Shown in pieces: positions 9,510-19,103 of a stretch of 64,000 bases of DNA. Numbering within the stretch: position 1 is the stretch's first letter; each line of letters starts with the position of its first letter. The notes under the pieces were generated by a model. It had not been told where the DNA came from and did no database searches. It was given only the letters and a program-made list of their open reading frames with translations. Source of the DNA: DATKCF01 sp035513345 (GTDB lineage: Bacteria; Gemmatimonadota; Gemmatimonadetes; Longimicrobiales; RSA9). Location: contig DATKCF010000160.1 of the NCBI GenBank assembly GCA_035513345.1, positions 1 through 64,000 on the forward strand, written 5' to 3'. Made by a program: the position numbers and the translations under genes.

Positions 9510-10888
9510 GCCGTGAGGTAGCGGACAACATCGTAGCGTGTGACGATGCCGGCGAGCCGGCCACCCTCACGCACCAGGACAGCCGGCGTCTGGCGCGACA
9601 GCAGCCGGCCGACACCGGTCAGCGAAACACCCGCGTCGATGCACGGCAACGCGTCATCCATGAACTCGCGGACCGGCCGTTCCAGGATCGTCGGGTCCTC
9701 GATCACGCGGACCATCAGGCTCGACTCGCTGAGCGAGCCCACGCACTCATCGCCCACGCAGACCGGCAGCTGCGAGATGTCATGCGATGTGATCAGGCCA
9801 AGTGCCTCGCGCGTCGTTGCATCCGGCGAGACGGACACCAGTTTGGCCGACCCGTCCTTGCGCGCCGCCATGTCGCCCGCTGTCAGCCGCTCCGGATCGA
9901 GCAGGCGGTTCTCGCGCAGCCACTCGTCGTTGTACAGCTTCGAGAGATACCGTTCGCCTGTGTCGCCGAGGATCGTCACGATGAGCGCGTCCGGATCGTC
10001 GACCTCCTTCGCCGTTCGCACCGCGAGCGCAACGTTGAGACCGGATGATCCGCCCACGAACAGCCCTTCCTCACGCGTCAGCCGCCTCGCGTAACGGAAT
10101 GCATCGCGGTCGCTGATCGAATGGAACTCATCGATCACGTCGAAATCCAGCGTATCGGGAATCTTGTCGCCACCGATGCCTTCCACCTTGTACGGATGCC
10201 CTTCGCCCTTCGTGTGCGATTCGTGGTACTCGCCGTAGATCGAGCCGACCGGATCGCCCGCGATGATCCGGATCACCGGGTTCTTCTCCTTCAGGAACCG
10301 GCCCACGCCCGTCAGTGTGCCGCCTGTCCCGGCCGAAGCGACGAAGTGTGTGACCCTTCCTTCCGTCTGCTCCCAGATCTCCGGCCCGGTCGTGTCGTAG
10401 TGCGCGCGCGGGTTCTCCTGATTGTAGAACTGGTTGGCAAGGATTGCGCCCGGCGTTTCCTCCACGATGCGCCTGGCCGTCTGCACGTAGTTGTCGGGGT
10501 GATCGGGAGCCACAGCCGTCGGCGTGATGATGACCTCGCCACCGAACGCCTTCAACAGCCGGACCTTTTCCTGGCTCATCTTGTCCGGCATGGTGAACAC
10601 ACAGCGGTAGCCTCGGGTCGCCGCCGCGATCGCAAGGCCGATGCCCGTATTCCCGCTGGTGCCCTCGACGATCGTGCCGCCCGGTCGGAGCCGGCCCTCC
10701 CGCTCCGCCGCTTCGATGATCGCCAGACCGATCCGATCCTTGAGCGACCCGCCCGGATTGAAGAACTCGGCCTTGCCAAGGACCGGCGTGCGTGCCTCAT
10801 CCACCACCCGGTTCAGACGAATCATGGGCGTCCACCCGATCGTCTCCATCACATGCGTGTACGGCTTACGGTTGCGCGTCTGGCTCAT
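9506..10888 (-). CDS. Cystathionine beta-synthase
   Basis: PLP enzyme of 460 residues with a type-II-fold catalytic domain (about 1-330) and two C-terminal CBS domains (about 335-460). The PLP lysine lies in GGSLKDRIG (about residue 50), with the EGTSGNTGIG substrate loop and a SAGTGGTLTG phosphate-binding loop. It condenses serine (or O-acetylserine) with homocysteine to cystathionine. The tandem CBS domains make CBS more likely than plain cysteine synthase. It works logically with the Cys/Met-metabolism PLP enzyme at 19104-20390, which is not adjacent. It overlaps ddl by four bases. Confidence 0.88.
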   Translation of the reverse strand: MSQTRNRKPYTHVMETIGWTPMIRLNRVVDEARTPVLGKAEFFNPGGSLKDRIGLAIIEAAEREGRLRPGGTIVEGTSGNTGIGLAIAAATRGYRCVFTMPDKMSQEKVRLLKAFGGEVIITPTAVAPDHPDNYVQTARRIVEETPGAILANQFYNQENPRAHYDTTGPEIWEQTEGRVTHFVASAGTGGTLTGVGRFLKEKNPVIRIIAGDPVGSIYGEYHESHTKGEGHPYKVEGIGGDKIPDTLDFDVIDEFHSISDRDAFRYARRLTREEGLFVGGSSGLNVALAVRTAKEVDDPDALIVTILGDTGERYLSKLYNDEWLRENRLLDPERLTAGDMAARKDGSAKLVSVSPDATTREALGLITSHDISQLPVCVGDECVGSLSESSLMVRVIEDPTILERPVREFMDDALPCIDAGVSLTGVGRLLSRQTPAVLVREGGRLAGIVTRYDVVRYLTA

Positions 10889-10898
10889 GCGTCTCCGT

Positions 10899-11294
10899 TC
10901 AGGATCCTGGTGTCGGAGCGTCGCCGCTCCCCTCGGGGTCGCCTTTCTGGAATCGGACCGGCACTCTCACCCACACGCTGACGCGGTCGTCGCCGCGGCG
11001 ACCCGGACTGAACCGCATCGCGCGGCCGCCCCGCACCGCGGCCGAGTCGAAGTCCTCGAATCCGCTCGATCTGTCAACGAATACGCTGTCGACACCGCCG
11101 GTCGGGTTCACGAGCACCATGATCGTCGTCTCGCCTTCCAGACCGAGGTCCCACAGCTCGACCGGGTACTCCACGGGCGACGGTCCGGGCAACACGCGCG
11201 GCAGTTCGACCGGCCCGTCCGGACCGCAGCCCGCTACCGCCACGAGCAGGCCGGCCGCCACAGCGGCGCATCCACTCATTTGCATACGATTCAT
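10899..11294 (-). CDS. Lipoprotein with TonB C-terminal-like domain
   Basis: Small protein of 131 residues. The N-terminus has a hydrophobic stretch ending in VAVAGC, a good lipobox. The remainder (about 45-115) contains the VLVNPTGGVDSVFV...SSGFEDFDSAAVRG pattern of TonB C-terminal and energy-transducer domains, ending in a PVRF strand. Without a proline-rich spacer or N-terminal transmembrane helix it is not a full TonB. It is probably a periplasmic lipoprotein built on the domain. It lies 10 bp upstream of the cystathionine beta-synthase gene and just after mutS in the same direction. Confidence 0.7.
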   Translation of the reverse strand: MNRMQMSGCAAVAAGLLVAVAGCGPDGPVELPRVLPGPSPVEYPVELWDLGLEGETTIMVLVNPTGGVDSVFVDRSSGFEDFDSAAVRGGRAMRFSPGRRGDDRVSVWVRVPVRFQKGDPEGSGDAPTPGS

Positions 11295-11324
11295 GGGGTC
11301 AACATACCGCGGACCGCGGCCGCC

Positions 11325-13955
11325 TCAAAGATCGGTCCCTGTTTCGCCGCGGGCGCGAGCGTGCAGCCGGGACAGCACGTTCAGCGCTTCAAGAGGCGTC
11401 AACGTTTCCGGATCGAGCCCGCGCAGTGCGACCAGTGCGGGATGATCCGGAGCCCGGAACAGCGAGAGCTGGTCGGGCTTTGCCGTGCTCGCCGGCCGCC
11501 GCAATCCCGACCTGCCCAGACCCTCGCCGCCGCCCGAGTGTGCCCCCTCCAGCTCGTACAGAATCTCCCTCGCCCGCTCGACCACGCCCTCTGGAAGGCC
11601 GGCCAGACGGCCAACCTCGATGCCGTACGACCGGTCCGCGCCGCCCGGCCGGAGCTGGTGCAGGAACACGATGTCGTTGCCGACCTCGCGGACCGCGACA
11701 TTCAGGTTGATGAGAGCGGGTAGCAGGTCGGCCAGTTGCGTCAGTTCGTGGTAGTGCGTGGCGAAGATGGTCTTCACGCCGATCGTTTCGTGCAGGTGTT
11801 CGGTGACCGCCCACGCAATGCTGACGCCGTCCCATGTCGCCGTGCCCCGGCCGATCTCGTCGAGCAACACCAATGAATGCGACGTCGCACCGTTCAGGAT
11901 CGCGGCCGTCTCCTGCATCTCGACCATGAACGTCGATTGCCCGCGAACCAGGTTGTCTGACGCGCCGACCCGCGTGAAGATGCGGTCGCACAGCGGCAGC
12001 ATCGCGGACCCGGCCGGCACGAACGAACCCATCTGCGCCATCAGCTGGATCAGGCCGACCTGTCGAAGCAGCGTCGATTTGCCGGCCATGTTCGGACCCG
12101 TCAGGATCACGATGTGGCCGTCTTCATCGAGCACGATATCGTTCGGGATGAACCTCTCGCGTGGCATCATGGTCTCGACGACAGGGTGGCGGCCCGCCGT
12201 GATCTCGAGACGATAGCCCGTGTGTACTTCCGGCCGCGCGTAGCCTCGCCGTTCCGCCGTCTGTGCCATCCCGGCCAGCACATCCAGCTCGGACACCGCG
12301 TCGGCACTCCCCTGGATGCGTGGCACTTCCCGTGCGAGACCAGCCCTCAGTTCGGCGAACAGCCGTGTCTCCAGCGTGCCGATTCGTTCCTCCGCATTCA
12401 GGATCCGCGACTCCCATTCCTTGAGATCGGGCGTCACGAAACGTTCGGCGTTCGATATCGTCTGGCGGCGTTCGTACTCGGACGGCACGCGCTCCAGGTT
12501 CGGCCGCGTCACCTCGATGTAGTAGCCGAACACCTTGTTGTAGCCGACCTTCAGTGATGTGATGCCGGTCCGGGTCCGTTCACCGGCCTGGAACGCCGCG
12601 ATCGCGTCCTGCGCACCGTCGCGCGTTGACCGCAACGCGTCCAGTTCCTCGTCGTAGCCATCGCGGATCACGCCGCCCTCGCCCAGCACGGCGGGTGGCT
12701 CGTCGGTCAAGGCCGACTCGATGCGCGTCCGCACATCGTCGAGCAGGTCGAGCGACGACACGACGTCCGCGATCCGTTCGGCGCCGAGTTCGCCGGCGGC
12801 GTCACGGACGTCCGGCAGCAACGCGATCGACCGGCCGAGCGCCGCCAGCTCGCGTGGCCCGATCCGGCCGGCGCCGACCTTCGCGCCGAGGCGCTCGAGG
12901 TCACGCACATCGCGTAGCGCGGCACGCAGGTCCCGCCGCCGGGGCGCATCATCGACCAGTTCGGCGACTGCGGATTGGCGGGCCCAGATCGAGCCGGCAT
13001 CGACGAGCGGCCGCAGCAGCCAACGCCGAAGCAGCCGGCTTCCCATCGGCGTCATCGTATCATCGATCACGTCGAGCAGCGTGGCCGGTGCGCCATCGCG
13101 GCGGTCCGGCCGGAGTGTGTCGACCAGCTCGAGGTTCCGCCGTGTCATCTCGTCCAGCACCATCGCACCGTCGCGGCGCCGGATACGCGGCGGCCGCAGT
13201 GACGCCCGCGACGATGGCTGAACCTCGCCGAGATAGTTGAGGATTCCGCCCAGTACGCCGAGCAGCGGCGTGTCGCCTTCCTCGAACCCGAAGCCGGCTA
13301 CCGTCTGAACCCCCCACGCACGCTTCGACTCCTCCTCGCCGGCCGCCGCATCGAAGATCCAGTCGGGCCGGTATGTTCGAATGGCACGGTCCGCGCCGGC
13401 GACACTCTCGCCTTCGAGCGACTTCGGCAGAAGCAGTTCGGAGGGCTCGAGCGCGCCGAGTTCCGATTCGATCTCGTCCGCCGTCACGCCCGCCAGGTGG
13501 ATCTCGCCCGTCGACACGTCCGCGGCGGCCAGCGCGTAGTCACCCCTGTCCGCCCGTGTCAGCGCCACCAGCCAGTTGTTGCGCCGCGCGGCAAGCAGAC
13601 CGTCGTTCATGACGGCGCCTGGCGTAACCGTCTCGACGACCTCACGCCGAACCAGTCCCTTCGCGGTCGCCGGATCCTCCACCTGCTCGCACACGGCGAC
13701 GCGGCGACCGAGCCGGAGCAGCCGTTCCAGGTACTCGTCCCTCGCCCTCGCGGGCACACCCGCCAGAGGAACATCCGACGCGCCGCCGTTGTTGCGCGAC
13801 GTCAGCGTAAGGCCGAGCAGCTTCGCGCCTTCGACGGCGTCCTCGTTGAACATCTCATAGAAATCGCCGACGCGGAAGAAAACCAGCGCGTCCGGATGGC
13901 GCGACTTTGCCTCGCGCCACTGCTGCATCAGTGGGGTGTCATCCTGCTTCGCCAT
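11325..13955 (-). CDS. mutS: DNA mismatch repair protein MutS
   Basis: Protein of 876 residues that recognises mispairs. The start is taken at the ATG (13955) just before AKQDDTPLMQQW, because MutS proteins begin near this motif. The mismatch-binding FFRVGDFYEMF motif is near the N-terminus (Phe-x-Glu reader), followed by the connector, lever/clamp, ATPase and helix-turn-helix domains. Walker A GPNMAGKST is near residue 621 and Walker B LLDEIGRGT follows. The short C-terminal tail is typical. No mutL is seen in the window. It is divergent from the 2-oxoglutarate dehydrogenase gene, with about 215 bp between them. Confidence 0.96.
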   Translation of the reverse strand: MAKQDDTPLMQQWREAKSRHPDALVFFRVGDFYEMFNEDAVEGAKLLGLTLTSRNNGGASDVPLAGVPARARDEYLERLLRLGRRVAVCEQVEDPATAKGLVRREVVETVTPGAVMNDGLLAARRNNWLVALTRADRGDYALAAADVSTGEIHLAGVTADEIESELGALEPSELLLPKSLEGESVAGADRAIRTYRPDWIFDAAAGEEESKRAWGVQTVAGFGFEEGDTPLLGVLGGILNYLGEVQPSSRASLRPPRIRRRDGAMVLDEMTRRNLELVDTLRPDRRDGAPATLLDVIDDTMTPMGSRLLRRWLLRPLVDAGSIWARQSAVAELVDDAPRRRDLRAALRDVRDLERLGAKVGAGRIGPRELAALGRSIALLPDVRDAAGELGAERIADVVSSLDLLDDVRTRIESALTDEPPAVLGEGGVIRDGYDEELDALRSTRDGAQDAIAAFQAGERTRTGITSLKVGYNKVFGYYIEVTRPNLERVPSEYERRQTISNAERFVTPDLKEWESRILNAEERIGTLETRLFAELRAGLAREVPRIQGSADAVSELDVLAGMAQTAERRGYARPEVHTGYRLEITAGRHPVVETMMPRERFIPNDIVLDEDGHIVILTGPNMAGKSTLLRQVGLIQLMAQMGSFVPAGSAMLPLCDRIFTRVGASDNLVRGQSTFMVEMQETAAILNGATSHSLVLLDEIGRGTATWDGVSIAWAVTEHLHETIGVKTIFATHYHELTQLADLLPALINLNVAVREVGNDIVFLHQLRPGGADRSYGIEVGRLAGLPEGVVERAREILYELEGAHSGGGEGLGRSGLRRPASTAKPDQLSLFRAPDHPALVALRGLDPETLTPLEALNVLSRLHARARGETGTDL

Positions 13956-14170
13956 GCCCGCCCGCTTCTCCGTTCCCGTCCGACGCCAACGATAGCCGCG
14001 CCACCGCAGCGGCGCCAACCGCCAACCGCTCGCCGCGCGATCCCCGCATGCTACCGGAACGGGCCCCTTGCTCGGGGGCTATCATCATGCGTCGCTCACC
14101 TCGCGCCAGACCTGGACCCGGGCCCGCGCGGCGGGCACTACTCAACCGCTGGTCATTCGGAACGGTTCAC

Positions 14171-16960
14171 ATGGAACACAAGCTGCTCTTCGACACATAC
14201 AACGCGGCCTACGTTCAGGCCGCATATGACGCCTGGCTCCAGAACCCGGCCGCCGTCGAGCCCGAATGGCGAGCGCTCTTCGAACGGGACTCCGCCCACG
14301 GCGGCCTGATCGGAGCGCCTGCCGCCGCGACCGGAACGCCGTCGAGCGCTTTCCTTCGCGCCGCGCGTGCCGCCGGCGAGCTCGTTGATGCGTACCGCCT
14401 GCACGGTCATCGGGCGGCTCGCCTCGACCCGCTCGGTTCGGCGCCACCCGGACACCCGCAGCTCGATCCCGTGTTTCACGGCATCAGCGGCGAGGAGCTG
14501 GCCGATGTTCCCGCATCCATGGTCGACCTCGAAACCTTTGGCCAGACCATCGGTGATGTCGTTTCATGGCTGCGCCACACCTACACCGGCTCGATCGGCT
14601 ACGAGTTCGAGTACCTCGAGGATCCCGAGAAGCGTGAGTGGCTGCGCGACCGCATCGAGACCGGCTCGCACCGCCAGCCGCTCGCCGATGCCGAACGACG
14701 CAGGCTTCTCGAACGACTCACCGACGTCGAGGCGCTCGAGCAGTTCCTGCACCGCGCTTACCTCGGCGCCAAGCGCTTCTCGATCGAAGGCACCGACATG
14801 ATGGTGCCAATGCTCGATCTTGCCATCGAACGCGCGGCCGCCACCGGCGCCGCCGAAGTCGTCATCGGCATGGCGCACCGCGGCCGTCTCAACGTGCTCG
14901 CCCACGTGCTCGGCCTGTCCGCCTCCGAACTCATCGCAAAATTCGAAGGCCGCCACGCTCGTATGGCCGGTACGGGTGACGTCAAGTATCACGTGGGCGC
15001 CGAAGGCACCTACGCCACACGCTCGGGTCACCCGCTCACCGTCCTGCTCGCACCGAACCCGAGCCACCTCGAGTTCGTCAATCCCATTGTCGAAGGCATG
15101 GCACGCGCTCGCCAGACCGATCGAACCGTCCGCCTCCTCACCCGTAACGAGAATCTCGTCCTGCCGATCCTCATTCACGGCGATGCCGCATTCTCCGCTC
15201 AGGGCGTCGTAGCCGAAACGCTCAACCTCGCTCGCCTTGCAGCATACAGGACCGGCGGTACGCTCCACATCATCGCCAACAACCAGATCGGATTCACGAC
15301 CGATCCACGTGAAGCCCGTTCCGCCGATTACGCCAGCGACCTCGCCCGCGGTTTCGACGTCCCCGTGTTCCACGTCAACGCCGACGATCCCGATGCCGCA
15401 CTCGCCGTGACCCGCCTGGCCATGGCGTTCCGTGAACGGTTCCACGATGACGTCGTGATCGATCTCATCGGATACCGGCGATACGGCCACAATGAAGGCG
15501 ACGAGCCGGCGTACACGCAGCCGATCGAGTACCGCAGGATCGCTGAACACCCGACGGTTCGGCGTTTGTGGGCCGATCGTCTCGTTCGCGACCGCGTGAT
15601 CGACGAGGAAGGCGTGACATCGCTGTGGGACCGCGCGATCGACCGGCTGCAGGCCGTTCGCGATCAGGTTCGGGCGAATGGCGCCGGCGAGGATTTGAGG
15701 GTCGATCCTGACGCCGCTGCCGGCGACCATCCGGTTCAGGATCTGGACACGGCGGTCGACGAGGCGACGTTGCGTGCGCTGGACCGGCGCATTCACGAGT
15801 GGCCGGACGGTTTCACGATCAATCCGAAGCTCGGCCGGCAGCTTGGCAAGCGCGCGAACGTGATGGATTCGGGCGGCTCGCTCGACTGGGCGCACGCCGA
15901 GGCGCTGGCGTTCGCCAGCCTGTTGCGTGATGGCATCCCGGTGCGCATGTCGGGTCAGGACACGGAGCGCGGCACGTTCAGCCAGCGCCATCTGGTTCTG
16001 CACGATTTCGAGACAGGCGAGAAGTACACTCCGCTCGGCCATATCGAAGGAGCGAGGGTCCCGTTCGAGATCTACAACAGCCCGCTTTCGGAGATGGCCG
16101 TCGTCGGGTTCGAATACGGCTACAGCGTCGTGGCGCCGCGTGCGCTCGTGCTCTGGGAAGCGCAGTTCGGCGACTTCGTGAACAGCGCACAGGTCATCAT
16201 CGACCAGTTCCTCGTAGCCGGTCGGGAGAAGTGGGGTCAGCTGTCCCGCCTCGTCCTGCTGCTGCCGCACGCGTTCGAAGGCCAGGGACCGGAGCATTCG
16301 AGCGCCCGGCTCGAGCGCTTTCTGCAGTCATGCGCGGAAGACAACATGCGCGTGGCCAACTGCACCACGCCCGCGCAATACTTCCACATCCTGCGCAGGC
16401 AGGCGCTCAATCCCGTACGCCGGCCGCTCATCGTGATGACACCCAAGAGCCTGTTGCGCCATCCGGCCGCGGTGAGTCCGCTTCACGAGTTCACGAGTGG
16501 CGCTTTCCAACGGGTCATTGACGACGGAACCGTCGATGTGGATTCGGTGAAACGTGTCGCGCTGTGTACCGGCAAGATCTGCTACGACCTGATCGGCGCG
16601 GACGCTGCCGAGGGGCGAGCCCGCGACATGGTCGCAATCGTTCGCGTCGAGGAGCTGTACCCGTTCCCGCGCGAGGAGCTGAAGACTCTACTCGATCGCT
16701 ACGGTGACGTGGAGCTGGTCTGGGTTCAGGAGGAGCCGCGCAACATGGGCGCATGGTCCTGGGTCGAGTCGACCGCAAGGCGAGAGCTCGATATCGCGCC
16801 CCGCTACATCGGCCGGCCCGAGCGCGCCAGCCCCGCCGAAGGCCATGCGGCTGATCACGAACGCGAGCAGAATCGTATTATTGATGAAGCGCTGTCCATC
16901 GCGTCCGTCGATGGTCCTACGCGAGGGCGCCCCGCAACTTCACGACAGCGGGGGCAATGA
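14171..16960 (+). CDS. sucA: 2-oxoglutarate dehydrogenase E1 component
   Basis: Thiamine-diphosphate enzyme of 929 residues that decarboxylates 2-oxoglutarate in the TCA cycle and passes succinyl to E2 (SucB). The start at MEHKLLFDTYN fits the E1 N-terminal E2-binding segment. Conserved blocks include GMAHRGRLNVLAHV, the ThDP/Mg site GDAAFSAQGV with NNQIGFTT, and the C-terminal EEPRNMGAW. Length matches SucA (about 930), not the longer mycobacterial Kgd fusion with an E2-like domain. No sucB or lpd is adjacent, so the complex is encoded at split loci. Confidence 0.94.
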   Translation: MEHKLLFDTYNAAYVQAAYDAWLQNPAAVEPEWRALFERDSAHGGLIGAPAAATGTPSSAFLRAARAAGELVDAYRLHGHRAARLDPLGSAPPGHPQLDPVFHGISGEELADVPASMVDLETFGQTIGDVVSWLRHTYTGSIGYEFEYLEDPEKREWLRDRIETGSHRQPLADAERRRLLERLTDVEALEQFLHRAYLGAKRFSIEGTDMMVPMLDLAIERAAATGAAEVVIGMAHRGRLNVLAHVLGLSASELIAKFEGRHARMAGTGDVKYHVGAEGTYATRSGHPLTVLLAPNPSHLEFVNPIVEGMARARQTDRTVRLLTRNENLVLPILIHGDAAFSAQGVVAETLNLARLAAYRTGGTLHIIANNQIGFTTDPREARSADYASDLARGFDVPVFHVNADDPDAALAVTRLAMAFRERFHDDVVIDLIGYRRYGHNEGDEPAYTQPIEYRRIAEHPTVRRLWADRLVRDRVIDEEGVTSLWDRAIDRLQAVRDQVRANGAGEDLRVDPDAAAGDHPVQDLDTAVDEATLRALDRRIHEWPDGFTINPKLGRQLGKRANVMDSGGSLDWAHAEALAFASLLRDGIPVRMSGQDTERGTFSQRHLVLHDFETGEKYTPLGHIEGARVPFEIYNSPLSEMAVVGFEYGYSVVAPRALVLWEAQFGDFVNSAQVIIDQFLVAGREKWGQLSRLVLLLPHAFEGQGPEHSSARLERFLQSCAEDNMRVANCTTPAQYFHILRRQALNPVRRPLIVMTPKSLLRHPAAVSPLHEFTSGAFQRVIDDGTVDVDSVKRVALCTGKICYDLIGADAAEGRARDMVAIVRVEELYPFPREELKTLLDRYGDVELVWVQEEPRNMGAWSWVESTARRELDIAPRYIGRPERASPAEGHAADHEREQNRIIDEALSIASVDGPTRGRPATSRQRGQ

Positions 16961-17017
16961 CCCCGGCGGCTGCCAGCCTCCGGGACCCGGTCTCCTACAG
17001 CGAGAGGAGCGAATGCC

Positions 17018-17557
17018 ATGTGGCTGATTCTTGTCGCGATCGCGATCGTCGGCGCGGTCTGGTTGCTCTACAACCAGCTCGTCAAGCTCAAGGTCCAGTC
17101 CGACGCGGCCTGGTCCGACATCGACGTGCAGCTCAAGCGCCGCCACGATCTCGTGCCGAATCTGGTCGAGACGGTCAAGGGATACGCGACCCACGAGAAG
17201 GGCACGCTTGAAGCGGTCGTCGACGCCCGCTCGCGAGCGATGTCCGCTCAGGGCCCCGCCGATCGCGCAAGCGCGGAGAACGCACTCACAGGCACGCTCA
17301 AGTCCCTGTTCGCGTTAGCGGAGAGCTATCCACAACTGCGCGCTGCCGAGAACTTCGGCCAGCTTCAGGCCCAGCTCTCGACCATCGAGGACGCGATCCA
17401 GAACGCTCGCCGCTATTACAACGCGGTCGTCCGCGACCTCAATACGAAAGTCATGCAGTTCCCATCCAACCTGATCGCGCGCAACTTCGGTTTCTCCGAG
17501 CGCGAGTTCTTCGAGATGGACGATGCCGAGCGATCGGTCCCGAAGGTGAGCTTCTGA
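17018..17557 (+). CDS. lemA: LemA family protein
   Basis: Protein of 179 residues with one N-terminal transmembrane helix (about residues 2-20) followed by a helical bundle. Family signatures are WSDIDVQLKRRHDLVPNLVE, the AENFGQLQAQLSTIED stretch, the RRYYNAVVRDLN motif, and FPSNLIA near the end. LemA proteins are widespread with an N-out/C-in or anchored topology; their function is poorly known. They are often next to TPM/YgcG-domain genes, which are absent here. A GAGAGGAG-type ribosome site precedes the start. A strong hairpin follows the gene. Confidence 0.93.
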   Translation: MWLILVAIAIVGAVWLLYNQLVKLKVQSDAAWSDIDVQLKRRHDLVPNLVETVKGYATHEKGTLEAVVDARSRAMSAQGPADRASAENALTGTLKSLFALAESYPQLRAAENFGQLQAQLSTIEDAIQNARRYYNAVVRDLNTKVMQFPSNLIARNFGFSEREFFEMDDAERSVPKVSF

Positions 17558-17611
17558 CCACCTGGCTCGGCGCGACGTCTGTCAGCTGACGGCGGACCCT
17601 GCCCTGGCAAC

Positions 17612-17649
17612 GAACGGCGCGGCGGTGATCGATCGCCGCCGCGCCGTTC
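17612..17649. terminator. Strong bidirectional terminator-type hairpin
   Basis: Perfect 14-bp stem GAACGGCGCGGCGG with its complement (17612-17625 and 17636-17649) around a ten-base loop whose bases can extend the stem. It sits between the convergent lemA gene and the gene at 17702, so it can serve both. No long T-run follows on either side. Confidence 0.7.
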
Positions 17650-17701
17650 CCTGCTGGTTCGTCCAACTCGTCCCGCTCGTTCCCCGGTTCCGGTCCGGGC
17701 G

Positions 17702-18268
17702 TCAGGCGTCCTTCCGACAGCCCTTCGCTTCCACGTACCTGGTGCTTCGACGGTCGAAGCGGAGTGTTTCCTGACGGTTCGTCCGCAGGCTGACCCACTC
17801 GCCGATCGCGAGCTTTTCGTGGATCCGGTCCGCCAGGCCGGCCGGCGTCGTCACCCCCATCTGCGGCAGCGGAACGGTCACTGTTCGAGCATGGTCCGCG
17901 CCGGGATCGAGCGACACGACGGCACACGTTGTGGCTCCGTGGAGGGAGGGCCCGGCGTCGCAGTCATCCGGGCGACCGGGCAGCGACCCGAGGAGCGGCG
18001 ACCGCAGGAATCCGGGAAGCCGCGAGCCGCCGACGCGCTCGACATCGGTGTTTCGGGTGTATCTGTAGAGCCAGCCGAGGACGCCTCGCCTGGTGCGGTC
18101 CTTGTCCGCGTCGCCCTGGACCGGAACCTGGGCAACGGCGCAGGCCGCGGTCACCGACTCACGGATCACCGGCTCCGGACCCGATCCGTCCGACGCCGTA
18201 GCGCCTGCCGGAGCCACGATCGACAGGAGCAATGCGGCGCCTGCGAGTGCCTTTGCTGGAACGATCAT
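17702..18268 (-). CDS. Exported protein of unknown function
   Basis: Protein of 188 residues when started at the ATG at 18268, which yields a signal peptide (MIVPAKALAGAALLLSIVAPAGATA). I do not recognise the mature part. It contains five Cys residues, which could form disulfides after export, and a GLADRIHEKLAIGEWVSLRT segment. It is convergent with lemA and divergent from the gene at 18542, across 273 bp in which I see no other gene. Confidence 0.6.
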   Translation of the reverse strand: MIVPAKALAGAALLLSIVAPAGATASDGSGPEPVIRESVTAACAVAQVPVQGDADKDRTRRGVLGWLYRYTRNTDVERVGGSRLPGFLRSPLLGSLPGRPDDCDAGPSLHGATTCAVVSLDPGADHARTVTVPLPQMGVTTPAGLADRIHEKLAIGEWVSLRTNRQETLRFDRRSTRYVEAKGCRKDA

Positions 18269-18541
18269 CGCTGCCTCACTGGAGGACTGACCGGATACGC
18301 GCCGCGGAGGCCGTACCACTCATGCTACTACGATGTACGTCGTTCGTCACATCGGCCGTACGATTCGGCCTCGCCCCGGTTTCAACCCGCCCGGCGTTCC
18401 GTCGTCAGAGGAACGAACAAGGACCCGATCCCGGGACGCAGGTCCGCTCCCGCTGCCGGTCCCGCGTTCGGTCTCGCCGGTCGCACAGGTTTGGAACACT
18501 CGCTCTCCGTCCGGGCTCTAAGTATCAGCCAGAGGAGCTGA

Positions 18542-19069
18542 ATGGACCCATTCATCGTCGTGACACATCCGAGCTTGGTTTCCATACAGGCGAGGCAGGT
18601 TGACAGCGATCGAGTGCCCGAGGATCACATCGCGATAGCGTTCTACTCGGGCGAGCACCTCGTTGCTCGTAGCGCCGTGCCACCGAACGCCGTCGAGCCG
18701 CTGCGCCAGTTGCTCAGCCGTCCCGTCACGCTCGCTCTTGCCGCGAAGCAGGACGACGACGGCAACATCGATGGCCGCGTCTGTATCGTCCTCCCGATGC
18801 CCGAAGGTTCCGACGATGACGAGGAACCTGACGAACCGTGGAAGAGCAGCATCCCGCAACCGCCGCCCGGGATCGAATCGGGCGACGGGCCCGACCCGCA
18901 TGCACCTCGCCTTGCGCTGATGCCGCTCGGAAACGTCATTCGGCCCGCAAAGAACCGGCGTCACGCCGATGTCGCATCCGATGCGCGCGAGATGCTCGAC
19001 AACCTGCTGATGGGCCGGGCCAGCGACGCCGTCTCACGCGCCATCGACGACCTCCTCGACAGTATTTGA
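18542..19069 (+). CDS. Conserved-looking cytoplasmic protein of unknown function
   Basis: Protein of 175 residues with no signal peptide. A good AGAGGAG ribosome site precedes the ATG. The N-terminal half is mixed alpha/beta, followed by an acidic linker (DDDEEPDEP), a proline-rich stretch, and a helical C-terminus (DAREMLDNLLMGRASDAVSR). No known domain recognised. It is convergent with the PLP enzyme gene at 19104. Confidence 0.55.
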   Translation: MDPFIVVTHPSLVSIQARQVDSDRVPEDHIAIAFYSGEHLVARSAVPPNAVEPLRQLLSRPVTLALAAKQDDDGNIDGRVCIVLPMPEGSDDDEEPDEPWKSSIPQPPPGIESGDGPDPHAPRLALMPLGNVIRPAKNRRHADVASDAREMLDNLLMGRASDAVSRAIDDLLDSI

Positions 19070-19103
19070 CGTCGGCCGGGCCGTTCGGGTTGCCTCGAGG
19101 CCC

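Noticed and set aside
14564..16297. 577-codon open frame antisense to the 2-oxoglutarate dehydrogenase gene
   Set aside because: Shadow of a strongly conserved gene; no protein-like motif or start signal.
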